A stretch of DNA of 64,000 bases from JAFGVL01 sp964546015 (lineage in GTDB: Bacteria > Bacteroidota > Bacteroidia > Bacteroidales > Paludibacteraceae): contig CAZJHO010000004.1 of the NCBI GenBank assembly GCA_964546015.1, forward strand, positions 62,001 to 126,000. The letters are read 5' to 3'. Shown here piece by piece: positions 45,455 through 53,699 of this stretch. The first letter of the stretch is position 1, and every line of letters starts with the position of its first letter. The position numbers and the translations under genes are program-made. The notes under the pieces were generated by a model. It was not told the origin of the DNA and did not search any database. It saw only the letters and a program-made list of their open reading frames with translations.

Positions 45455-47050
45455 ATGAAACAATTATTTTGTGGAATAATTTTTTTGAGTTTCACCTTTT
45501 TTTCTGTACTTGCACAAAAGAGTTCTCTCACAAGTGCAGATATGAATAAATTATTGGAAGCAACAGCCAAAATCAATAGCCTTTATGTCGATACAATTAA
45601 TGGTCAGAAACAAATTGAGAACGCAATTGTCGGCATGTTGACAAAATTAGACCCGCACTCTGTTTATATCCCCGAAAAAGAAGTAAAAGAGATGAATGAA
45701 CCTTTGGAAGGAAATTTCGAGGGAATCGGGGTTCAGTTTCAAATGATTGATGATTCGCTTTTTGTCGATAATGTAATTTCAAACGGACCATCCGAAAAAG
45801 TTGGTATCCTACCCGGCGATCGTATTGTAATAGTGAATGATTCCGTTATTGCTGGTGTAAAGATGACATCAACTGCAATTGTAAAAAAACTTCGTGGCAA
45901 AAAAGGGACAATGGTACGAGTAAAAGTTTATCGTAGAGGAGTGCCTGAGCTTATCGAATTCAAAATCGTTCGCGACAAAATTCCTTTGTACAGTGTTGAT
46001 GCTTCATACATGATTGCTCCTGGAATCGGCTACATCAAACTCAATAAATTTAGTGCTACCACTATGGAAGAATTTGATGCGGCTATGAAAAAACTTCAAA
46101 AAGAAGGAATGAAAGACCTTATTTTGGATTTACAATCTAATGGCGGAGGCTATCTTAAAGCTACTACCCAGATCGCCAACGATTTGCTGGGAGATAAAAA
46201 GCTCATTGTTTATACCGAGGGGCGTGAAGGAAGAAAGAATTACAAAGCCTTATCGAAAGGAGATTTTGAAACAGGACGATTAATTATTCTTATCAATGAA
46301 TATTCAGCTTCGGCAAGCGAAATTCTGGCAGGGGCCGTACAAGACTGGGATAGGGGATTAATTATCGGTCGTCGCAGTTACGGAAAAGGGTTGGTACAGC
46401 AACCGGTTCCGCTTAGTGATGGCTCTATGATGCGTCTTACTACTGCTCGCTATTATACACCATCTGGGCGTTGCATACAGCGTCCTTATAAGGATGGAAT
46501 AGAAAAATACAATGCCGATTTGATGGATCGTTATCTCCACGGTGAGTTTACTTCGGCAGATAGTATTCACTTCTCCGATTCGTTGAAGTATGAAACACTC
46601 GTGTTGAAAAGAACTGTTTATGGGGGAGGAGGGATTATGCCTGATTGTTTTGTTCCTCTTGATACCATCTATAACACTAAATATTTGACTAAAATAATAG
46701 CTAAAGGAATTGTGAGCAATTTTGTATCGAAATATTCGGAAACACACATGGCACAATGGAAAAAGACATATCCTTCCTTCGAAAAATTCAACACTGAGTT
46801 TAAGTTGACCGAAGCCATGTTTGACGAGTTGATTCAAATGGCAGAAAATGAGAAAATTCCTTTCAATAAAGAAGAGTTTACCAAATCGAAACCATTTTTA
46901 TCCATACAAATTAAAGCTCTTTTTGCCCGCAGGATGTGGAGTAATGAAGAATTTTTCCAAGTAATAAATAAAGATAATAAAACTTGTCAGAAAGCGCTCG
47001 AGATATTGCAAACCAAAGAAATGTACGAATCTTTTCTCACTAAAAAATAA
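45455..47050 (+). CDS. S41 family C-terminal processing peptidase (CtpA-like)
   Basis: A 531-residue exported protease, paralogous to the truncated gene at the left edge. Start ATG 45455 gives a signal peptide (MKQLFCGIIFLSFTFFSVLA). A short helical region precedes the PDZ domain (GIGVQFQMIDDSLFVDNVIS to PGDRIVIVNDSVIAG, about 82-130). The S41 core follows with SASASEILAGAVQ (about 287-299) and GRRSYGKGLVQQP (lysine dyad, about 307-319). Two homologues in 45 kb suggest separate substrates. Confidence 0.93.
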   Translation: MKQLFCGIIFLSFTFFSVLAQKSSLTSADMNKLLEATAKINSLYVDTINGQKQIENAIVGMLTKLDPHSVYIPEKEVKEMNEPLEGNFEGIGVQFQMIDDSLFVDNVISNGPSEKVGILPGDRIVIVNDSVIAGVKMTSTAIVKKLRGKKGTMVRVKVYRRGVPELIEFKIVRDKIPLYSVDASYMIAPGIGYIKLNKFSATTMEEFDAAMKKLQKEGMKDLILDLQSNGGGYLKATTQIANDLLGDKKLIVYTEGREGRKNYKALSKGDFETGRLIILINEYSASASEILAGAVQDWDRGLIIGRRSYGKGLVQQPVPLSDGSMMRLTTARYYTPSGRCIQRPYKDGIEKYNADLMDRYLHGEFTSADSIHFSDSLKYETLVLKRTVYGGGGIMPDCFVPLDTIYNTKYLTKIIAKGIVSNFVSKYSETHMAQWKKTYPSFEKFNTEFKLTEAMFDELIQMAENEKIPFNKEEFTKSKPFLSIQIKALFARRMWSNEEFFQVINKDNKTCQKALEILQTKEMYESFLTKK

Positions 47051-47058
47051 ATCCGGTT

Positions 47059-47682
47059 ATGATTTCTTTTTTATTAGAAAATGCCGAAATAATCGGGGCT
47101 ATTTTAAGTGCCATCTATCTTTTGCTCTGTATTTTACAAAATAATTGGTGCTGGCTTTTTGGTGGATTAGGAGCTGCGCTTTATGTATTGGTGTTTTTTG
47201 AAAGTAAGTTTTATGCTGATATGAGCTTGCAATTCTACTATATTTTCATCAGTTTTTACGGATGGTATAATTGGAAATACGGCAAGCATACAAAAGAGGA
47301 AAAACAAATTCCGGTTACACAAACACCCAGAAAGCAATGGATATTCTTGTCAATCCTGACTTTTCTTATTTTTTCAGGATATGCAGCTATTCTTTCTCAA
47401 ACAGATTCACCTGTAGTTATTGGAGATTCTTTTACGACGGCAACAGCGATTTTAGCTACTTATATGCTCTCTCGCAAATATATTGAAGCATGGCTGATTT
47501 TTGTCCTGTCGGATGGGGTTTGTATCGGACTTTACATATATAAGGAACTATATATAACTGCGGCTTTATTTATTTTCTACACAACGGTGGCTTTTTTAGG
47601 TTATTTGGATTGGCGCAAAGAAATGCGAAAACAAATCGGTTTATTCGCGGAAGATTGCAAAGATGCAAGGACGCTTGCTTAA
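47059..47682 (+). CDS. pnuC: PnuC-type nicotinamide riboside/vitamin transporter
   Basis: A 207-residue membrane protein with about seven TM segments. The aromatic-rich NNWCWLFGGLGAALYVLVFF (about 28-47), the FYGWYNWKYGK block (about 66-76) and the C-terminal YLDWRKEMRKQ are family hallmarks. PnuC proteins import nicotinamide riboside by facilitated diffusion; related forms take thiamine or riboflavin, and no riboswitch was found to decide. Its 3' end overlaps the convergent methyltransferase by 42 bp. Confidence 0.85.
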   Translation: MISFLLENAEIIGAILSAIYLLLCILQNNWCWLFGGLGAALYVLVFFESKFYADMSLQFYYIFISFYGWYNWKYGKHTKEEKQIPVTQTPRKQWIFLSILTFLIFSGYAAILSQTDSPVVIGDSFTTATAILATYMLSRKYIEAWLIFVLSDGVCIGLYIYKELYITAALFIFYTTVAFLGYLDWRKEMRKQIGLFAEDCKDARTLA

Positions 47683-48345
47683 ATCAGGATGTTGTTTTTT
47701 CCAGTCAGCAATGGTTTTGGTTTTGATAAACTCAGTATCAAGAGTAATATCGGCAGCAATACAAAGTAAAGTATTTGCATTGCAATTCTTCAAAATATCT
47801 TCCAACATCTTATTATTGCGATAAGGAGTTTCGATAAATAATTGCGTTTGATATTCATTCAAAGCTCTGTTTTCCAATTGTTTTAAGCGGTTGGATCTTT
47901 CTTTGGCATCAATAGGCAAATAACCTATAAACGCAAAACTTTGCCCGTTAAACCCCGAAGCCATCAATGCTAGGAGAATAGACGAAGGACCTACTAAAGG
48001 TACTATTTTATAGTTTTTTGCTTGTGCTATTTTTACAATATCTGCTCCGGGGTCAGCAACTGCCGGACAACCTGCTTCCGAAATAACACCCATATCAAAT
48101 CCTTTTGACAATGGTTCTAAGAAGAGGCTTATATCTTCGGTCTTTGTATGTTTATTCAACTCAAAAAAGGTAGTCTCATCAATAGGGAATTGTTTGTCTA
48201 TTTGTCGCAGGAATCGTCTTGCTGTACGCACATCTTCGACTATAAAATGACGAATTTTTCCTGTAATAATATGATTATTGGACGGCAAAATGTTATTTAA
48301 ATCACATTCGCCAAGAGAGGTTGGTATAAGGTAAAGTGCAGGCAT
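47641..48345 (-). CDS. RsmI-like SAM-dependent methyltransferase (tetrapyrrole methylase fold)
   Basis: A 234-residue protein of the RsmI family, which 2'-O-methylates C1402 of 16S rRNA. The N-terminal LYLIPTSLGE replaces the usual LYVVATPIGN, as in a Bacteroidota subgroup. GVISEAGCPAVADPGADIV (about 86-104), PLVGPSSILLALMASGFNGQ (about 115-134) and FIETPYRNNKMLEDIL (about 167-182) are conserved. The distinct N-terminus makes the exact target less certain. Confidence 0.82.
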   Translation of the reverse strand: MPALYLIPTSLGECDLNNILPSNNHIITGKIRHFIVEDVRTARRFLRQIDKQFPIDETTFFELNKHTKTEDISLFLEPLSKGFDMGVISEAGCPAVADPGADIVKIAQAKNYKIVPLVGPSSILLALMASGFNGQSFAFIGYLPIDAKERSNRLKQLENRALNEYQTQLFIETPYRNNKMLEDILKNCNANTLLCIAADITLDTEFIKTKTIADWKKQHPDLSKRPCIFAIFRE

Positions 48346-48357
48346 ATTAGTTTATTT

Positions 48358-49620
48358 TCAATATCTTTTTCCCCATAACCGTCGTAACCATTCAAGTAAT
48401 TTCGTTTCAGCCGGATTGTTTTGAGGTTTCCAGAAGCGTTTATTTTTAACTTCATCAGGCAAATATTGTTGCTCTACAAAATTGTTGGCAAAGTCGTGAG
48501 CATATTGATATTCTTTTCCGTAACCTAGTTCGTTCATTAATTTAGTCGGAGCATTGCGTAGATGCAAAGGTATTGGCAAATCGCCAGTTTCGTTGATAAA
48601 TGCGATAGCCTCATCAATAGAAAGATACGCCGAATTACTTTTTGGACTTGAAGCCAGATAAACAGTTGCTTCTGCCAACAAAATGCGTCCTTCTGGCCAA
48701 CCGATTTTATGTAAGGCATCAAAACAAGCATTAGCAATAAGCAATGCATTGGGATTTGCCAAACCTATGTCTTCGGCAGCAGAAATAACCAAACGACGGG
48801 CAATGAATTTAGGATCTTCGCCACCGGCTACCATGCGTGCCAGCCAATAAATGGCAGCATCTGGGTCGCTGCCGCGAATGGATTTAATAAAAGCAGAAAC
48901 AATATCGTAGTGTAATTCGCCGTTTTTGTCGTATGCCGAAGGGTTCTGTTGCAGTCGTTCGGTTATGATTTCGTTATTGATAATAACTTTTCCTTCGGCA
49001 GCATTGGCTACTAATTCCAAAATATTGAGCAATTTTCGTGCGTCGCCTCCCGAGAAACGCAACAACGCGTCAGTTTCTTGTACTTCAATTTCTCGGTTTT
49101 TTAATTCAATATCAGTAGTGATAGCTCGTTGCATGAGTTCGAGCAAATCTTCTTTTTCCAATGGTTTAAGCACATATACCTGACAACGCGAAAGTAGGGG
49201 CGTTATAACTTCAAACGAAGGGTTTTCGGTGGTTGCGCCGATAAGCGTAACAATGCCTTGTTCTACCGCACCGAGCAATGAATCTTGTTGCGATTTGCTA
49301 AAACGGTGAATTTCATCAATAAACAAGATAGGATTAGCAGAATTAAAAAAGCGGTTGTTTTTTGCTTTTTCGATTACTTCGCGTACATCTTTTACCCCAG
49401 AAGTTACGGCGCTAAGAGTATAAAAAGGTCGCTCAAGTTGATTGGCAATGATTTTTGCTAAAGTTGTTTTGCCCACACCGGGAGGTCCCCATAGAATAAA
49501 CGACGAAATGGCTCCTGAATCAATCATTCGGCGCAACACGGCGTTTTGTCCGACAAGATGTTTTTGTCCGATATATTCATCCAAAGTTTTTGGGCGGAGG
49601 CGTTCGGCGAGGGGAGACAT
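48358..49620 (-). CDS. rarA: replication-associated recombination protein A (RarA/MgsA, WRNIP1 family)
   Basis: A 420-residue AAA+ ATPase acting at stalled forks and as a clamp-loader-like tetramer. N-terminal PLAERLRPKTLDEYIGQKHL, Walker A LWGPPGVGKTTLA (about 43-55), Walker B ILFIDEIHRFSKSQQD (about 97-112), sensor 1 GATTENPSFEV and the C-terminal MgsA domain (LPIPLHLRNAPTKLMNELGYGKEYQYAHD in two parts) are intact. 13 bp separate it from the rsmI-like gene downstream, indicating an operon. Confidence 0.93.
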   Translation of the reverse strand: MSPLAERLRPKTLDEYIGQKHLVGQNAVLRRMIDSGAISSFILWGPPGVGKTTLAKIIANQLERPFYTLSAVTSGVKDVREVIEKAKNNRFFNSANPILFIDEIHRFSKSQQDSLLGAVEQGIVTLIGATTENPSFEVITPLLSRCQVYVLKPLEKEDLLELMQRAITTDIELKNREIEVQETDALLRFSGGDARKLLNILELVANAAEGKVIINNEIITERLQQNPSAYDKNGELHYDIVSAFIKSIRGSDPDAAIYWLARMVAGGEDPKFIARRLVISAAEDIGLANPNALLIANACFDALHKIGWPEGRILLAEATVYLASSPKSNSAYLSIDEAIAFINETGDLPIPLHLRNAPTKLMNELGYGKEYQYAHDFANNFVEQQYLPDEVKNKRFWKPQNNPAETKLLEWLRRLWGKRY

Positions 49621-49640
49621 AATTTACAATTTAACTATTT

Positions 49641-49694
49641 ACAATTTACTATTTAACTACCCTGATTCCTCAAAGATAGTAAATAGTAAATTGT
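49641..49694. repeat. 15-bp inverted repeat between tpx and rarA
   Basis: ACAATTTACTATTTA (49641-49655) is inverted perfectly as TAAATAGTAAATTGT (49680-49694). Related unpaired copies (TTTACAATTTAACTATTT and TAGTAAAT) flank it, and a similar TAAATAGTAAAATTGTCA lies before the MacB permease at about 58653-58670. A dispersed AT-rich element is likely. Confidence 0.6.
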
Positions 49695-49710
49695 CAGATA
49701 GTAAATATTT

Positions 49711-50205
49711 TTATAAAGCTGCTAAAGCGTTTGTGTAATTTGGTTCTTCGGTAATTTCGGAAACAAGTTCGGTATATTTTACTATTCCATTTTCGTCTAT
49801 TACTACCACAGCACGGGCTAATAAACCTTGTAACGGTCCATCAATTTGGAGAACTCCGTAAGCTGACGAAAAATTACTGTCGCGAAATTCTGAGAGTGTG
49901 ATTACATTTTCGATACCTTCGGCTCCACAGAAACGACTTTGTGCAAACGGCAAATCGCGCGAAATGCACAAAACAACAGTGTTCTGAAGTGTAGCGGCTT
50001 CTTTGTTGAAACGGCGTACAGATGTAGCACAAATACTTGTATCTATACTAGGAAATATATTTAAAACAACTTTCTTCCCTTTTAAATCGGAAAGAGAAAA
50101 GGTGCTTAAATCATTCTTTACCAGAGTAAAATTTGGTGCTTGAGCACCGATTGCAGGTAGGTTCCCTTTTGTGTTTACAGGATTGCCTTTGAAATTAGTT
50201 ATCAT
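49711..50205 (-). CDS. tpx: thiol peroxidase
   Basis: A 164-residue atypical 2-Cys peroxiredoxin reducing H2O2 and lipid peroxides via thioredoxin. The peroxidatic cysteine is in PSIDTSICATSVRRFN (about Cys58) and the resolving cysteine in QSRFCGAEG (about Cys93). KGNLPAIGAQAPNFTLV and the C-terminal EPNYTNALAAL are typical. Length is normal. Confidence 0.94.
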   Translation of the reverse strand: MITNFKGNPVNTKGNLPAIGAQAPNFTLVKNDLSTFSLSDLKGKKVVLNIFPSIDTSICATSVRRFNKEAATLQNTVVLCISRDLPFAQSRFCGAEGIENVITLSEFRDSNFSSAYGVLQIDGPLQGLLARAVVVIDENGIVKYTELVSEITEEPNYTNALAAL

Positions 50206-50277
50206 AATCGTATATTTTTTTGTATTTGCAAATATCTAAAATTTATCAGTAAGTTTTACAAAATTAAAAAATAAAGA

Positions 50278-50308
50278 TTTGTCGGATAAAAAACTCTTTC
50301 TATATTTG
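50278..50308 (+). promoter_or_regulatory. consensus promoter for tRNA-Ser
   Basis: TTTG (50278-50281), a 19-nt spacer and TATATTTG (50301-50308) match the Bacteroidota -33/-7 consensus exactly. Start of transcription is expected near 50314, ~37 bp before the tRNA. Confidence 0.8.
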
Positions 50309-50350
50309 CACTCGCAAAATGAGCTTTTTGCAGAAAGTCACGAGATTTCA

Positions 50351-50437
50351 GGTGAGATGGGTGAGTGGCTGAAACCAACAGTTTGCTAAACTGTCGAACG
50401 GGTAACTGTTCCGCGAGTTCGAATCTCGCTCTCACCG
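50351..50437 (+). tRNA. tRNA-Ser (GCT)
   Basis: An 87-nt class II tRNA. Acceptor GGTGAGA/TCTCACC perfectly paired, discriminator G, anticodon arm ACAGT/ACTGT with loop TTGCTAA (anticodon GCT), a long variable arm (GAACGGGTAACTGTTC region) and T-arm GCGAG/CTCGC around TTCGAAT. CCA is not encoded. Confidence 0.95.
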
Positions 50438-50445
50438 CAGAATAT

Positions 50446-50471
50446 AGGCTGTACATTTGTACGGCTTTTTT
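50446..50471 (+). terminator. terminator after tRNA-Ser
   Basis: AGGCTGTACA (50446-50455) pairs with TGTACGGCTT (50458-50467) with two G-T wobbles, followed by a T tract. Confidence 0.8.
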
Positions 50472-50538
50472 GTTTTTTTAACATGTAGATAAAAACAACA
50501 AAACCATTTTATTATTTTTGCAATAAAATTCGGAATTT

Positions 50539-50964
50539 ATGATTACATATATAGTTGACGATATAAAACTACCCGCATTCTCAAAAAGAGAAATGAATGT
50601 GTGGATTAAACAAATAGCTGCAATAGAAGGTTATAAGGTGGGCGATGTAAGTTATATTTTTTGTTCGGATAAAAAGATATTGGAAATGAACCGGACATAC
50701 TTGCAGCATGATTATTATACAGACATCATTACTTTTGATTATACCGAAAATAAAAAAATCGGAGGAGATATTTTTGTGAGCATCGATACTGTCCGTTCAA
50801 ACGCTGAAAAATATAATGTACCTTTCGAACAGGAACTGCGGCGAGTAATAATTCATGGCATTTTGCATTTATGCGGACAAAAAGATAAATCAGCGGAGGA
50901 TAGGGATGAAATGATACGAAAAGAAGATGCGGCTTTAAATATTTATAAAATAAAAAACCGATAA
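50539..50964 (+). CDS. ybeY: endoribonuclease YbeY
   Basis: A 141-residue metallo-RNase for 16S rRNA 3'-end maturation and ribosome quality control. The core DIITFDYTE (about 61-69) and the zinc motif HGILHLCGQKD (about 102-112) identify it. The two first histidines (HGILH) are present, but the third position of the canonical H-x3-H-x5-H is Asp (GQKDK); Bacteroidota homologues often read GYKDK there. A -7 box TATTTTTG lies at 50513-50520. A terminator follows the stop. Confidence 0.9.
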   Translation: MITYIVDDIKLPAFSKREMNVWIKQIAAIEGYKVGDVSYIFCSDKKILEMNRTYLQHDYYTDIITFDYTENKKIGGDIFVSIDTVRSNAEKYNVPFEQELRRVIIHGILHLCGQKDKSAEDRDEMIRKEDAALNIYKIKNR

Positions 50965-50992
50965 ATTCGAAGACGAATCCATCGGTTTTTTA
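50952..50992 (+). terminator. terminator of ybeY
   Basis: AAAAAACCGAT pairs with ATCGGTTTTTT around an insert that itself forms ATTCG/CGAAT. The stem begins within the last ybeY codons. Confidence 0.75.
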
Positions 50993-50993
50993 T

Positions 50994-51020
50994 TAATTCC
51001 CCTGTTAAACAGGGGAATTA
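50994..51020 (-). terminator. terminator of the thioredoxin-like gene
   Basis: TAATTCCCCTGTT (50994-51006) is a perfect 13-bp complement of AACAGGGGAATTA (51008-51020). On the minus strand it starts 3 nt after the stop and is followed by an A/T-rich tract. Confidence 0.78.
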
Positions 51021-51022
51021 GA

Positions 51023-51532
51023 TTAATTTTGTTGAAGCAATAATGCTTCTAATTTATTTGCCGAAATGTTTTTGGCAATAACTACACCTTGAGCGTCGAT
51101 TAATACATTCCCAAAATCTTTCTTCGTAAGATAAACTTTGGCGACATCAGACTCAAAGCCTTTTTCTACAAAAATGTTTTCGTCAGCTTGGGTTTCGTCT
51201 CGTTTCAAAGTTTCGGTAAAAACCGATTGGAATATATCCAATGATAATGAAACCATCGCAAAACCTTTTGCTTTCTCAAATTGTTTTCCCTTGTATTTTT
51301 CATTTATATGAGCCATTTTGATGTTTTCCATGTGAGATTTTGCATCGTAAGTAGCCCAAAAATTAATCAATACAAGTGATCCGTCGTACTTTTGCAAAGC
51401 TTGCTGTAAAAGCGAACTGTTGCTCGATATTAATTTATCTCCTTTATCAATTCCACCTTTTTTATCTGCTGGAGCAAGTGACAAAATTGCTAATAAACTA
51501 ATTAACGAAACGACTGTTTTAATTTTTAGCAT
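51023..51532 (-). CDS. exported thioredoxin-like protein lacking the CxxC motif
   Basis: A 169-residue protein with signal peptide (MLKIKTVVSLISLLAILSLA) and a thioredoxin/TlpA fold. LVLINFWATYDAKSHMEN (about 54-71) aligns with the TlpA active-site segment FWATWCxxC, but both cysteines are replaced (YDAKS); the protein contains no Cys in this region. FGNVLIDAQGVVIAKNIS near the C-terminus matches the cis-Pro/beta-strand area of the fold. It cannot act as a classical disulfide reductase; role unknown. Confidence 0.72.
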   Translation of the reverse strand: MLKIKTVVSLISLLAILSLAPADKKGGIDKGDKLISSNSSLLQQALQKYDGSLVLINFWATYDAKSHMENIKMAHINEKYKGKQFEKAKGFAMVSLSLDIFQSVFTETLKRDETQADENIFVEKGFESDVAKVYLTKKDFGNVLIDAQGVVIAKNISANKLEALLLQQN

Positions 51533-51766
51533 AAAAAAGTTTTTAGTTACTACTGGGTCAAATTCTACTTTAAAAAAGTACTTTGACCAATAACTTCTCC
51601 CACTCCGTTGAGCAAGGAGTTTTGTTGTTTTTTAATTGTAAATAATTGATAAACAACGCTGCAAAGATACTAACTATATACTTGACTACCAAATAAAACT
51701 GTCTATTTTTATGTTTTACAACATATTTTTGCCTTACTAACAGTGATTTATACATAAATTTTTTAA

Positions 51767-51796
51767 CTTGCTTGAAACAAAAAACAACTACATTTG
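51767..51796 (+). promoter_or_regulatory. promoter for the 51.8-kb ABC gene
   Basis: TACATTTG (51789-51796) is an exact -7 consensus and CTTG (51767-51770) lies 18 nt upstream as a partial -33 box. The ATG follows 19 bp downstream. The rest of the 283-bp gap (51533-51815) holds only AT-rich sequence and a weak ACTCC/GGAGT hairpin near 51602-51622. Confidence 0.55.
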
Positions 51797-51815
51797 CATC
51801 AAATCCGAATAATCC

Positions 51816-52463
51816 ATGCAAACTATTAAGATAAATCAATTAGTGCCTAAACCTATTGAAGATATTGTGTCTGAAACTTCATCAATATGGTTTCAGGAAA
51901 AATGTTTCGAACAAGGAAAGCACTATTTGATTCATGCCGAATCTGGGATAGGAAAATCATCGTTTTTTGATTTTTTATATGGCAGACGAAGTGACTATAA
52001 AGGTGATATATTTTTTGACAAAACAAATATCCGCCAATATAAAACAAGCAATTGGAACAAAATCCGACAAAAAGAACTGAGCCTTGTTTTTCAAGGCTTT
52101 CGGTTATTTTCGGAACTTACCGTTTGGGAAAATATTCAACTGAAAAATAAGCTCAACCACCATTTTTTGACGGATAAGAAAATACGCAGTCTTTTAGAAC
52201 AACTGGGCATTGCCGACAAAGAAAAAACTTTACTGCAATTTCTTTCTTACGGGCAGCAACAGCGTGTAGCGGTTTTGCGTGGATTGGTACAACCTTTCGA
52301 TTTTTTGCTATTAGATGAGCCTTTCAGTCATTTAGACAAACAAAATCAACAGTTAATTTGTCAAATTATTACTAACGAATTAAAAGAACGCGAAGCCGGA
52401 TTAATGATTTGTTCTCTCGGCGATGAGTATTTTTTTGATTATGATGAAATATTAAAAATGTGA
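51816..52463 (+). CDS. ABC transporter ATP-binding protein (atypical, short)
   Basis: A 215-residue ATPase domain. Walker A is HAESGIGKSSFFDFL (about 40-54), Q-loop LSLVFQGFRLF (about 89-99), signature LSYGQQQRVAVLRGL (about 143-157, LSYGQ instead of LSGGQ) and Walker B FLLLDEPFSHLD (about 162-173). The switch histidine position reads CSLGDEY with no His. It pairs with the FtsX-like permease 54 bp downstream. Likely an extrusion-type or lipoprotein-type exporter; substrate unknown. Confidence 0.85.
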   Translation: MQTIKINQLVPKPIEDIVSETSSIWFQEKCFEQGKHYLIHAESGIGKSSFFDFLYGRRSDYKGDIFFDKTNIRQYKTSNWNKIRQKELSLVFQGFRLFSELTVWENIQLKNKLNHHFLTDKKIRSLLEQLGIADKEKTLLQFLSYGQQQRVAVLRGLVQPFDFLLLDEPFSHLDKQNQQLICQIITNELKEREAGLMICSLGDEYFFDYDEILKM

Positions 52464-52467
52464 AATC

Positions 52468-52505
52468 AGCCTCCCCAATCCCGATTTATCGGGATTGGGG
52501 AGGCT
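52468..52505. repeat. 18-bp perfect GC-rich palindrome between ABC ATPase and permease
   Basis: AGCCTCCCCAATCCCGAT (52468-52485) is the exact complement of 52488-52505. It stands out against the AT-rich background and shares its CCTCCCCAA end with the palindrome before macA (56601-56630). It lies 4 bp after the ATPase stop and 12 bp before the permease, so it is inside the operon. Confidence 0.85.
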
Positions 52506-52517
52506 TAATAAATTAAA

Positions 52518-53699
52518 ATGATGTTACTTTGGCGTTTGTTACGAAAAAATATTGTAGCAGGACAGTTACTCGGATATGTGTTTGCCACTTTAGTAGGACT
52601 GACGATTGTTTTATTTTCAATTCAATTTTACACAGATATAAAATCTGTTTTTTCTTCCGAAAAAGGAGTTTTTGGACGCGATTTTTTGGTCATTAGTAAA
52701 AAAGTTTCCATATTCAACACTCTAAAATTCGGTTCTACAGGATTTACCGAAAAGGAACTCGAAAATCTTAAAAATCAACCGTTCGTAAAACGAATGGCAG
52801 GTTTTACGACTTCATCGTATCAGGTATATGCTTCGGCATCGGTTGGTAAAGGGAAACGATTTTCTACACTGCTTTTTTTCGAATCGGTCCCTGATGAGTT
52901 TCTTGATATTGATTCTGACGATTGGACTTGGGATTACCGCCAAAATTTTATTCCGATTGTTTTACCCAAATCTTATTTGACCCTATACAATTTCGGCTTT
53001 GCTCCCGGACAAGGTCTTCCCCAATTATCCGAAAGCACCATCAGTATGCTTACGCTAAATATTGAGATTACAGGGCGTGGACAAGCTACTTTCCAAAGCC
53101 GCATCGTTGGTTTTACGGATAGGGTTAACACGATTCTTGTACCGCAAAGTTTTATGAATTGGGCTAATGATGAATTTGGCGTAGGAGAAACCACCGTTTC
53201 GCGTGTCATTGTAGAACCTTATAATTTAACCGACCCAGCCATTAGCACCTATTTTTCGAAACATAATTATGATGTTGCCAACGACAAAGCTGCAGCAGGC
53301 GAAGCTTCTTCTTTTCTTCGCACACTTATATTCATTGTGATGGGTATTGGAGGAATCATCACTATTTTGGCTTTAGGATTAATGTTGTTAAGTATCAATC
53401 TGTTAATCCAAAAAAATCATACAAAAATAGAAAACTTGTCTCTGATAGGTTATTCAATGCGAAAAATTGCATTCCCTTATCAATTATTAGTAATAATGCT
53501 TAATGCCGTAATTTTAACAAGTGCATTATTTATAGTAAATTATTTGCACCAATATTATTTAAATAGCTTTAGCTTCTTCCAATTGAACGATGGTCAGTTT
53601 GCGTGGAGTTTTATTTTGTGGGGAATAGTTATCATTGTGGCTTTGAGCATCATTAACATAAGTTGGATTTGGCTAAAAGTAAGAGAAATAAGGCGATGA
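52518..53699 (+). CDS. FtsX-like ABC transporter permease
   Basis: A 393-residue MacB/FtsX-topology permease: TM1 (about 17-38), a large extracytoplasmic domain (40-~265), then three C-terminal TMs (about 270-295, 320-345, 360-385). It lacks the strong MacB signatures and resembles a single-copy, Bacteroidales-specific pairing with the preceding atypical ATPase. The stop overlaps the MFS gene start (ATGA), so it is coupled to it. Confidence 0.8.
   Translation: MMLLWRLLRKNIVAGQLLGYVFATLVGLTIVLFSIQFYTDIKSVFSSEKGVFGRDFLVISKKVSIFNTLKFGSTGFTEKELENLKNQPFVKRMAGFTTSSYQVYASASVGKGKRFSTLLFFESVPDEFLDIDSDDWTWDYRQNFIPIVLPKSYLTLYNFGFAPGQGLPQLSESTISMLTLNIEITGRGQATFQSRIVGFTDRVNTILVPQSFMNWANDEFGVGETTVSRVIVEPYNLTDPAISTYFSKHNYDVANDKAAAGEASSFLRTLIFIVMGIGGIITILALGLMLLSINLLIQKNHTKIENLSLIGYSMRKIAFPYQLLVIMLNAVILTSALFIVNYLHQYYLNSFSFFQLNDGQFAWSFILWGIVIIVALSIINISWIWLKVREIRR

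Noticed and set aside
45343..45576. N-terminal extension of RdgB by 78 residues
   Set aside because: The extra residues are low-complexity, overlap the divergent protease start, and RdgB homologues begin at the MQKKELVFATNN methionine.
51570..51839. 89-residue minus-strand ORF before the ABC gene
   Set aside because: Composition is AT-driven, it runs through the promoter of the ABC gene and shows no recognisable domain.
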